A DNA stretch of 5,131 nucleotides, from contig DJQL01000132.1 of assembly GCA_002437565.1 (NCBI GenBank), forward strand, positions 2,500-7,630. The letters run 5' to 3'. A model generated the notes under the pieces. It made no database searches and was not told the DNA's origin. It saw only the letters and a program-made list of their open reading frames with translations. The translations under genes were made by a program, and so were the position numbers. Below are positions 1 through 5,131 of this stretch, in pieces (within the stretch, counting starts at the first letter, position 1; every line of letters starts with the position of its first letter). This stretch comes from Prevotella sp. UBA6387 (GTDB taxonomy: Bacteria; Bacteroidota; Bacteroidia; Bacteroidales; Bacteroidaceae).

Positions 1-1397
1 GCCTCCCTCATTTCCTCGTCGGTGGCCGATAGACGGCCCAGCCGCAGGTTGTCGCGCACGGTGCCGCTGAGCAACGTGTTGCCTTGCGGCACATAGGCGA
101 GGTTGCAGCGAGTGAGAGGAGACAGCCTAACCCCTCCATTGCCAATGGGGTAGGACGCAGCCTCGCCCTGGTATATTTCCGCCTTTCCGCCTTTGGGTGC
201 CATGAGCCCGAGGATGACGCGTATGAGCGTGGTTTTTCCTGCGCCTGTCTCGCCGAGGACGGCCGTGCACGTGCCAGGCTTGAAATCGAAACTTATGTCG
301 CGGAGCACCTCCACGCCATCATCATAGGCGCATGATACGTGCTCAAGCCTGATGCCCGTCGGAGCCTTGAAAGCTATGGGCTCGCCCTGCTCGTCGAGAG
401 GGCTCTCCTCAAGCTCCATGAGCCGCTCAGCCGCCGTGAACACTGAGACGAACGCCGGCACGAGGCGAGTAAGGCTTCTGGCCGGACTCTGGATGCGGTT
501 GACGAGTTGTAGAAAAGCCGTCATGCCGCCAAAGCTCAGCGAGTTTGCCGACATGCGCACGGCAGCCCACAGGAAAGCCACGAGGTAACCCAAGGCGAAG
601 CCCAGGTTCAGGATGGTGTTGCTGAAGACAGAGAATGCCGTGCGCTTCACCACCTTATGCCTCAACGCGCCTTGCGTGCGCTCCAGGCGGTTCACCATCA
701 CTGTCTCGCTCTCCAATGTCTTGATGAGCATGCGGTGCTGAATGGTCTCCTGAAGCGCGCTCTGCACGCGAGAGTCTTCCGCGCGCACGTCCTTGGTCAG
801 CTTGCGCATGCGGTTGACATAGACCTTGCTGAGCCCCACGAACACGGGGATGATGGCCACGGTGATGAGTGCCAGCACCGCGTCCATGGAGAAGAGATAG
901 CAAAACGCTCCGACAAACATGGCAATCACCGACAACGTGCTCGGAATGGTCTGGGTGAGGAAACTCACGACGTTGGCCACGTCAAATTCCAGGCGGTTGA
1001 GCACGTCGCCCGAATGGTAATGCTCCCTGCCGTGCCACTGCGAGCGAAGAATGCGGTCGAGCATGCGCTGCTGCATGCGGTTCTGCGCGCGTATGCCGAG
1101 AATGTTTTGCACCCACGTGCTGCTGATGCTCAGCAAGAAGTCGCAAAGAATCAATATGCCCATTACGGCCACGGCCCAATAGAGATTTCCACGCTGTGCG
1201 CCACTCGCCACGTCGATGGCATGGCGCACGGCGGTGACTTGTGCAAGCGACACCACGACAGACAGCAAGCCAATCGCGGCATTGAGGCACGCCTGCAAGC
1301 GGTTGCCACGCCAGGCATGCCAAAGCCAGTGAAGAATGTCCAAGGCATTGTACTTGGAATCGCGCGGCTTGAAAGCCTTATTGAAGAGTCCAGACAT
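1..1397 (-). CDS. ABC exporter, fused permease and ATPase (3' end cut by window edge)
   Basis: This is a type I ABC exporter half-transporter in the inner membrane, expected to act as a dimer and to use ATP to move a substrate outward. The visible 465 residues begin at an ATG at 1397, and the frame stays open to the window edge. Residues 1-340 form the membrane domain, with hydrophobic segments near 36-58, 72-95, 150-172, 174-194 and 258-280. The ATPase domain starts near 348: an A-loop tyrosine at Y358, Walker A GETGAGKT at 382-389 (K388), and the Q-loop YVPQGN with Q438, followed by the exporter-type LLSGTVRDNL. The signature motif, Walker B and H-loop lie outside the window, so catalytic completeness cannot be judged. 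A GGGAG ribosome site lies 5 bases before the ATG. The gene follows nadK by 22 bp and is probably co-transcribed with it. The substrate (lipid, peptide or drug) cannot be told from this sequence. Family is certain; role is unknown. Confidence 0.95.
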   Translation of the reverse strand, partial: MSGLFNKAFKPRDSKYNALDILHWLWHAWRGNRLQACLNAAIGLLSVVVSLAQVTAVRHAIDVASGAQRGNLYWAVAVMGILILCDFLLSISSTWVQNILGIRAQNRMQQRMLDRILRSQWHGREHYHSGDVLNRLEFDVANVVSFLTQTIPSTLSVIAMFVGAFCYLFSMDAVLALITVAIIPVFVGLSKVYVNRMRKLTKDVRAEDSRVQSALQETIQHRMLIKTLESETVMVNRLERTQGALRHKVVKRTAFSVFSNTILNLGFALGYLVAFLWAAVRMSANSLSFGGMTAFLQLVNRIQSPARSLTRLVPAFVSVFTAAERLMELEESPLDEQGEPIAFKAPTGIRLEHVSCAYDDGVEVLRDISFDFKPGTCTAVLGETGAGKTTLIRVILGLMAPKGGKAEIYQGEAASYPIGNGGVRLSPLTRCNLAYVPQGNTLLSGTVRDNLRLGRLSATDEEMRE

Positions 1398-1402
1398 GAT
1401 AG

Positions 1403-1407
1403 CTCCC
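1403..1407 (-). promoter_or_regulatory. Ribosome binding site of the ABC exporter gene
   Basis: Read on the minus strand, GGGAG sits 5 bases before the ATG at 1397, inside the 22-bp gap after the nadK stop codon. It supports this ATG as the start and independent ribosome loading within a shared transcript. The motif is short, and Bacteroidota often initiate without one, so its importance is inferred. Confidence 0.5.
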
Positions 1408-1419
1408 AACTAAACAATA

Positions 1420-2328
1420 TTATCCCCGTTGGTCGGCTCCCCACATGAGCTTTTCCCTCAACAAGGCGAAATAGCGCTTCGAGCGCAGCTTGACGACGTT
1501 GACTACATAAGGAGCCTTTTTTATTATCAGCTCAGTGCCCTCGTAGAGCTTCTCCGACCTTCCGTCCACGGCCATGAGGAAATTGTGGTTTCTACTCTCC
1601 ACGGCAAGACGGATCACGGTGGTGTCGTTGAGCACGATAGGGCGTATGTTAAGACTATGCGGAGCCACGGGGGTGAGGCAGATGCTGCCACTGTTGGGCA
1701 CTATGATTGGGCCGCCATTGCTAAGGCTGTAGGCCGTGGAACCAGTGGGCGTGGAGACTATGAGGCCGTCGGCCTGATAGGTAACGAGGAAATCGTCGTT
1801 GACATAAGCGCGGATGGTTATCATCGAGGCACTGTCGCGCTTGAGAATGGCAATGTCGTTGAGGGCATAAGGACTGCCCTCAATGGGGAGAGAACCAGTG
1901 GTGTCGCAAGGGTTGACATTCACCTGGATGACCGTGTGCTTCTCTATCTTGCACGTGCCGCCATACATCTCGGCAAGCGCCTCCTTGAATTCCGTGGGCA
2001 ACACCTCGGCAAGGAATCCCAGGCGGCCCGTGTTGACACCGATGACAGGCGTGCCTTTGGCCAGCACCCTGTTGGCGGCCTTGAGAAACGTGCCGTCGCC
2101 CCCAATGGAGATGGCATAGTCTACATCAAAGTTGTAGCCATCGAACACCCCGGCGGCCTTGACATCGACATTCAGCTCACGCGAGAGATACTCGTAGAAC
2201 GGACGATCCACGTATATCTCAGAGTCGCACTCGTATAGGGAAGACAACACCTGCTCTATTCCCACGCTCTTGCCAGCCTGGTACTCATTGCCGAAAATGG
2301 CGAAACTCAATTTCTTGTCTTGCATCAT
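1420..2328 (-). CDS. nadK: NAD kinase
   Basis: NadK phosphorylates NAD to NADP in the cytoplasm with ATP or polyphosphate, and is the only known route to NADP in most bacteria. The protein is 302 residues, a normal length. Visible family motifs are SIGGDGTFLKAA with the catalytic GGDG at 76-79 (D78), NTGRLGF at 99-105, the ND pair N157-D158 in ALNDIA, YQADGL at 184-189, TPTGSTAYSLSNGGP at 193-207, and a C-terminal VDGR at 254-257. The overall sequence and the ending MWGAD resemble the Bacteroides/Prevotella NadK type, from memory of the family. Two ATG codons stand in tandem (2328 and 2325). Homologues begin just before FAIFGN (residues 9-14), so either start is acceptable. There is no Shine-Dalgarno at usable distance, and a -7 box lies only 17 bases upstream, implying a very short leader. 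It is the first gene of the leftward group, and nothing appears damaged. Confidence 0.97.
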   Translation of the reverse strand: MMQDKKLSFAIFGNEYQAGKSVGIEQVLSSLYECDSEIYVDRPFYEYLSRELNVDVKAAGVFDGYNFDVDYAISIGGDGTFLKAANRVLAKGTPVIGVNTGRLGFLAEVLPTEFKEALAEMYGGTCKIEKHTVIQVNVNPCDTTGSLPIEGSPYALNDIAILKRDSASMITIRAYVNDDFLVTYQADGLIVSTPTGSTAYSLSNGGPIIVPNSGSICLTPVAPHSLNIRPIVLNDTTVIRLAVESRNHNFLMAVDGRSEKLYEGTELIIKKAPYVVNVVKLRSKRYFALLREKLMWGADQRG

Positions 2329-2345
2329 TCCAATTATCAGAGCAA

Positions 2346-2353
2346 CAAAGATA
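2346..2353 (-). promoter_or_regulatory. Bacteroidota -7 promoter box for nadK
   Basis: On the minus strand this reads TATCTTTG, an exact match to the Bacteroidota sigma-ABfr -7 consensus TAnnTTTG. It ends 17 bases before the first nadK ATG, so transcription would begin roughly 10 bases before the start codon. A good -33 TTTG is missing; CTGG lies 19 bases further upstream as a poor match. The call rests on the exact -7 match and its position. Confidence 0.6.
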
Positions 2354-2458
2354 CGGATTTTATCCTCCTTATCCAGAGAAAAAGATGAAAATAATGGCCA
2401 CGGGTCGGTGAATGTTTGTTAAAAGCCACTTGCGACAGCCTTTCCTCGGTTTTTTCTC

Positions 2459-2475
2459 GTATCTTTGTAAGATAC
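2459..2475. repeat. Perfect 7-bp inverted repeat over the rightward -7 box
   Basis: GTATCTT (2459-2465) and AAGATAC (2469-2475) are perfect reverse complements separated by TGT. The left arm and spacer contain the TATCTTTG promoter box, so the symmetry covers the box and the likely start of transcription. It could be an operator for a small dimeric regulator, a short hairpin at the 5' end of the mRNA, or chance symmetry in AT-rich DNA. The repeat itself is plain in the sequence; any function is inferred. Confidence 0.6.
2460..2467 (+). promoter_or_regulatory. Bacteroidota -7 promoter box for the DJ-1/ispD/recG group
   Basis: TATCTTTG matches the consensus TAnnTTTG exactly and lies 45 bases before the ATG at 2513, implying a leader of about 40 bases. 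No convincing -33 TTTG is found 19-21 bases upstream. The leader is A-rich just before the ATG and lacks a Shine-Dalgarno, a common arrangement in Bacteroidota. It probably drives DJ-1, ispD and recG together. Confidence 0.6.
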
Positions 2476-2512
2476 AAGTAATATAAGGCAGACTATAACA
2501 ACAAAAAGAATT

Positions 2513-3073
2513 ATGGCAAAGGTATATGAGTTTTTGGCCAACGGTTTCGAGGAGATAGAGGCGTTGGCTCCTGTGGATATCCTGCGTCGCGGCGGGGTGG
2601 AAGTGAAGACGGTGAGCGTCACTGGTAATGAGTTCGTGCAGTCGTCGCATGGCGTGACCATCAAGGCCGACATGGTGTTTGAGGATGGAGATTTCACCGA
2701 CGCCGACCTGCTGATGCTTCCTGGGGGTATGCCAGGAGCAACCAACCTAAACGCTCACGAAGGGGTGCGCAAGGCCATGAGAGCCCAATACGACGCCGGC
2801 AAGCGCGTGGCCGCCATTTGCGCCGCGCCAATGGTGCTCGCCTCGATAGGCGTGCTCGATGGCAAGTGCGCCACATGCTCGCCGGGATTCGAGAAGTACC
2901 TGCCCAACGCCACATATACCGCCAACCTCTTCGAGGAAGACGGCCTCGTGACCACTGGGGAAGGCCCGGCCGCCACATTGCCCTACGCATACCACATATT
3001 GGGCTACTTCATACCAAAGGGCGCGGTGGAAGACCTCAAGAAGAAAATGCAGTACGCTCACCTCATGGCTTAA
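2513..3073 (+). CDS. DJ-1/PfpI (YajL-like) family protein
   Basis: This is a cytoplasmic protein of the DJ-1/PfpI superfamily, 186 residues, the usual single-domain length. Family features are the N-terminal strand followed by GFEEIE (11-16), with E16 matching the conserved acid that contacts the reactive cysteine, PVDILRR (20-26), LMLPGGMPG (67-75), and the nucleophile elbow AAICAAP (100-106) with C103. The later segment ATCSPGFEKYL (120-130) carries no histidine where human DJ-1 has H126, and two extra cysteines (C119, C122) lie there. The usual GPG(T/A) turn reads GPAA (151-154). Members have been linked to oxidative stress, protein or glyoxal repair and chaperone activity; which applies here cannot be decided. 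Older databases label such genes thiJ, which is misleading. The ATG at 2513 gives the proper N-terminus. It leads the rightward group, 32 bp before ispD. Confidence 0.93.
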   Translation: MAKVYEFLANGFEEIEALAPVDILRRGGVEVKTVSVTGNEFVQSSHGVTIKADMVFEDGDFTDADLLMLPGGMPGATNLNAHEGVRKAMRAQYDAGKRVAAICAAPMVLASIGVLDGKCATCSPGFEKYLPNATYTANLFEEDGLVTTGEGPAATLPYAYHILGYFIPKGAVEDLKKKMQYAHLMA

Positions 3074-3098
3074 AGCCAAGGACAAACAAGCCAAGGAC
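3073..3098 (+). repeat. 11-bp direct repeat with SD-like core before ispD
   Basis: AAGCCAAGGAC occurs at 3073-3083 and again, identically, at 3088-3098, a 15-base period that fills most of the gap between the DJ-1 stop and the ispD start. Each copy contains AAGGA, part of the Shine-Dalgarno consensus. The second copy's AAGGA (3094-3097 plus adjoining bases) ends 8 bases before the ispD ATG, a workable distance, so it may serve as the ribosome site. The first copy is too far away to do so directly. A small local duplication is the simplest origin. Confidence 0.55.
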
Positions 3099-3105
3099 TA
3101 AGAGC

Positions 3106-3786
3106 ATGGACTACATAATAATTGTCGCCGGCGGAAAGGGCACGAGGATGGGCACAGACGTTCCCAAGCAGTTTCTCTGCATTGGCGACAAGCCTGTACT
3201 GATGCGCACGATAGAACGCTTTTACGACTACGACCACGCCCTCGGTATCATCGTGGTGCTGCCCAAGAATCAACAAGCCGTATGGAGATCGTTGTGCGAG
3301 AAGCATGAGTTTTCCATCCCACATAGTGTGGCCGATGGTGGGGCCACACGTTTTGAGAGCTCAAGGAATGGGCTCGCGCTTATCCCAGACGGTGAGGACG
3401 GCGTGGTGGGCTTCCACGACGGAGTGAGGCCGTTCGTGTCAAACAAGGTGATAGCCAGCTGCTATGAGATGGCGCGGGAGGAGTACACCGCCGTGCCAGT
3501 GGTGCCCGTCACCGATACCTTGCGGCACGTTGATTCGCGCACCACAAGGACATTCACGGTGGATCGCTCGCTCTACAGGGCGGTGCAGACACCTCAGGTC
3601 TTCGACATCGCTCTCGCCAAGCAAGCCTTCAACCAGCCAGACCGAAAGACGTTCACCGATGACGCCTCGGTGGTGGAGAGCCTCGGGGTAAGCATAAACA
3701 CGGTGGACGGAAACAAGGAAAACATAAAAATCACCACGCCATTCGACCTTAAAGTGGCGGAGGTATTGGCTAATTCAGATTATTGA
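3106..3786 (+). CDS. ispD: 2-C-methyl-D-erythritol 4-phosphate cytidylyltransferase
   Basis: IspD joins CTP and 2-C-methyl-D-erythritol 4-phosphate to give CDP-methylerythritol, the third step of the MEP isoprenoid pathway, in the cytoplasm. The protein is 226 residues, normal for the family. Motifs visible are the CTP-binding loop VAGGKGTRMG with R14 and PKQF with K21, DGG at 77-79, HDGVRPF at 104-110 (D105, R108), VTDT at 135-138, TVDR with R154 (matching E. coli R157), QTPQVF at 161-166, TDDAS at 184-188, and NIKIT with K208 (matching E. coli K213). All key residues are present. The frame is open further upstream to 2818, but that part overlaps the DJ-1 gene and has no family similarity; the ATG at 3106 places the CTP loop correctly. 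The related ribitol-5-phosphate enzyme TarI shares this fold, so a small doubt on substrate remains. Its stop overlaps the likely recG start. Confidence 0.94.
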   Translation: MDYIIIVAGGKGTRMGTDVPKQFLCIGDKPVLMRTIERFYDYDHALGIIVVLPKNQQAVWRSLCEKHEFSIPHSVADGGATRFESSRNGLALIPDGEDGVVGFHDGVRPFVSNKVIASCYEMAREEYTAVPVVPVTDTLRHVDSRTTRTFTVDRSLYRAVQTPQVFDIALAKQAFNQPDRKTFTDDASVVESLGVSINTVDGNKENIKITTPFDLKVAEVLANSDY

Positions 3787-5131
3787 ACAGCATATTCGAT
3801 CAAGACATCATGTATCTCCCCGGCGTTGGGCCAAAACGCAAGGAGATATTGGTAAGTCAACTCAACGTCAAGACTTGGGGTGACTTGATAGAGTATTACC
3901 CATATAAATATGTAGACAGGTCAAAGGTCTATCCCATCCGCGAGCTCAGCGGCGATATGCCATTGGTGCAAATCAAAGGGGCCATACAAGGCTTTGAGGA
4001 GTTTGGGGAAGGACGAAAGAAACGCATCGTGGCTCACTTCTCTGATGGGAGAGACGTGGTTGACCTCGTGTGGTTTGGCGGAAAGAACTGGGTCTACGAC
4101 AACTATAAGCCAGGGGTAGAGTATGTAGTCTTCGGCAAGCCTCAACCCTACAACGGGCGATACCAGTTTGCCCACCCCGACATGGAGAAGGCCTCCAACC
4201 TCCAGCTCTCGACAATGGGAATGCAACCCTACTATGTCACCACCCAAACCATGAAAGACCGTGGCGTCACGTCGAGGGCCATGGAGAAGATGACCAAGGC
4301 GCTGGTGGCGCGCATCCCACAGGGTTCCATTCCCGAGACGCTACTCGAAGACCAAATCAGGAGGCTGCATCTCATCTCAAGAGATGAAGCCTTGAGGAAG
4401 ATACACTACCCACAGTCGTTGCGCGACGTGCAGCAAGCCCAAGAACGACTGAAATTCGAGGAGCTGTTTTATGTGCAACTCAACATCTTGCGCTATGCCG
4501 CGGAGCAACGACATAAATACCGTGGTTTCGCGTTCACTCGCGTAGGAATGCCACTCAATATCTTTTACAAGAACAACCTACCTTTTGAATTGACCAACGC
4601 CCAGAAACGAGTAGTACATGAGATTCACGACGACATGCGGTCGGGCATTCAGATGAACCGACTGTTGCAAGGCGACGTGGGCTCTGGAAAGACCCTTGTC
4701 GCGCTCATGGCAATGCTCATAGCCATAGGCAACGGATTCCAGGCTTGCATAATGGCACCGACCGAAATCTTGGCGGAGCAACACTTGCATACCATCACAG
4801 AATTTCTGCAAGGCATGGACATCAAGGTGGAACTTCTCACGGGAATAGTGAAAGGCAAGAGGCGGACGGAAGTGCTCAATGCCCTCGCCGACGGCACAAT
4901 CAACATAATAGTGGGGACACATGCGCTCATAGAAGACAACGTGGTGTTCAAACGACTCGGACTTGCCGTGATAGACGAGCAGCACAGGTTCGGGGTGGCG
5001 CAACGGGCAAGACTGTGGAAGAAAAGCGAGCGGCCACCGCATATCTTGGTGATGACCGCGACGCCCATCCCGCGCACCCTTGCCATGACCCTGTATGGTG
5101 ACCTCGACGTGAGCGTCATCGACGAGTTGCC
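3783..5131 (+). CDS. recG: ATP-dependent DNA helicase RecG (3' end cut by window edge)
   Basis: RecG is a monomeric superfamily 2 helicase that remodels stalled replication forks and Holliday junctions. About 449 of roughly 700 residues are visible. Numbering from the TTG at 3783, DIMYLPGVGP is at 8-17, the wedge/OB-fold region spans about 60-165, KFEELFYVQL at 227-236 leads into the helicase core, Walker A is GDVGSGKT at 297-304 (K303), TEILAEQH follows, the DEQH box is at 398-401, RFGVAQRARLW comes next, and the SAT-type motif reads TATPIPRTL at 425-433. The last helicase domain is outside the window. The first in-frame ATG (3810) would remove the nine residues before MYLPGVGP that homologues usually have. 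TTG at 3783 restores them and overlaps the ispD stop as TTGA, suggesting translational coupling. Gene identity is secure; the start is probable. There is no internal stop or frameshift. Confidence 0.95.
   Translation, partial: MNSIFDQDIMYLPGVGPKRKEILVSQLNVKTWGDLIEYYPYKYVDRSKVYPIRELSGDMPLVQIKGAIQGFEEFGEGRKKRIVAHFSDGRDVVDLVWFGGKNWVYDNYKPGVEYVVFGKPQPYNGRYQFAHPDMEKASNLQLSTMGMQPYYVTTQTMKDRGVTSRAMEKMTKALVARIPQGSIPETLLEDQIRRLHLISRDEALRKIHYPQSLRDVQQAQERLKFEELFYVQLNILRYAAEQRHKYRGFAFTRVGMPLNIFYKNNLPFELTNAQKRVVHEIHDDMRSGIQMNRLLQGDVGSGKTLVALMAMLIAIGNGFQACIMAPTEILAEQHLHTITEFLQGMDIKVELLTGIVKGKRRTEVLNALADGTINIIVGTHALIEDNVVFKRLGLAVIDEQHRFGVAQRARLWKKSERPPHILVMTATPIPRTLAMTLYGDLDVSVIDEL

Noticed and set aside
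1412..1422. Possible terminator or palindrome between nadK and the ABC gene (AATATT core)
   Set aside because: Only six bases are symmetrical, with no stem extension and no T-run, so it is not a credible terminator.
657..1448. 263-codon open frame on the plus strand opposite the ABC exporter gene
   Set aside because: Its translation is rich in His, Ala and Arg with no family motif, and it lies fully antisense to a clean exporter reading frame. It is a by-product of codon bias.
1429..2238. 269-codon open frame on the plus strand opposite nadK
   Set aside because: The minus-strand NadK has every family motif; the antisense translation has none and no promoter or ribosome site of its own.
2364..2370. 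Perfect AAGGAGG on the minus strand upstream of nadK
   Set aside because: It lies about 35 bases before the nadK ATG and upstream of the proposed -7 box, too far to act as its ribosome site. No start codon of a plausible small gene follows; the nearby TTG-TTG run stops after three codons.
2369..2745. Minus-strand open frames across the divergent spacer and the start of the DJ-1 gene
   Set aside because: They lack family motifs, cross the promoter region and are antisense to DJ-1; treated as chance open frames.
2818..3105. Upstream extension of the ispD frame into the DJ-1 gene
   Set aside because: The 96 extra residues are Arg-rich, overlap DJ-1 coding sequence and precede the conserved IspD N-terminus; the ATG at 3106 is the proper start.

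Overview
The window looks like an ordinary stretch of chromosome from a member of the Bacteroidota, most likely Bacteroidales and probably Prevotella-like. Three things point there. The NadK, IspD and RecG proteins read closest to Bacteroides/Prevotella versions as I remember them. Both outward-facing promoters carry the Bacteroidota -7 box TAnnTTTG. The start regions mostly lack strong Shine-Dalgarno sequences. By eye, base composition is slightly above 50% G+C and even throughout, with no sign of recent transfer.

The layout is two divergent gene groups around a 184-bp spacer (2329-2512). Leftward on the minus strand are nadK (2328-1420) and, 22 bp further on, an ABC exporter with fused permease and ATPase domains (1397-1). 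The exporter runs off the left edge before its signature and Walker B motifs. Rightward on the plus strand are a DJ-1/PfpI family gene (2513-3073), ispD (3106-3786) and recG (3783-5131). The recG gene is cut by the right edge within its helicase core. The five genes leave almost no free space. The only non-coding stretches are the divergent spacer, the 32-bp DJ-1/ispD gap and the 22-bp nadK/ABC gap. No stretch over 300 bp lacks a gene.

The genes are housekeeping: NADP supply (NadK), isoprenoid precursor synthesis by the MEP pathway (IspD), replication-fork and recombination repair (RecG), a probable thiol or oxidative-stress protein (DJ-1 family), and an exporter of unknown cargo. The right-hand group is tightly packed and probably co-transcribed; ispD and recG overlap by 4 bp in a TTGA arrangement if recG starts at TTG.

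I found no mobile element, CRISPR array, RNA gene or evidence of a new defence or metabolic system. The points most worth a second look are the TTG start of recG, a perfect 7-bp inverted repeat lying over the rightward -7 box, a repeated ribosome-site-like motif before ispD, and active-site deviations in the DJ-1 protein.
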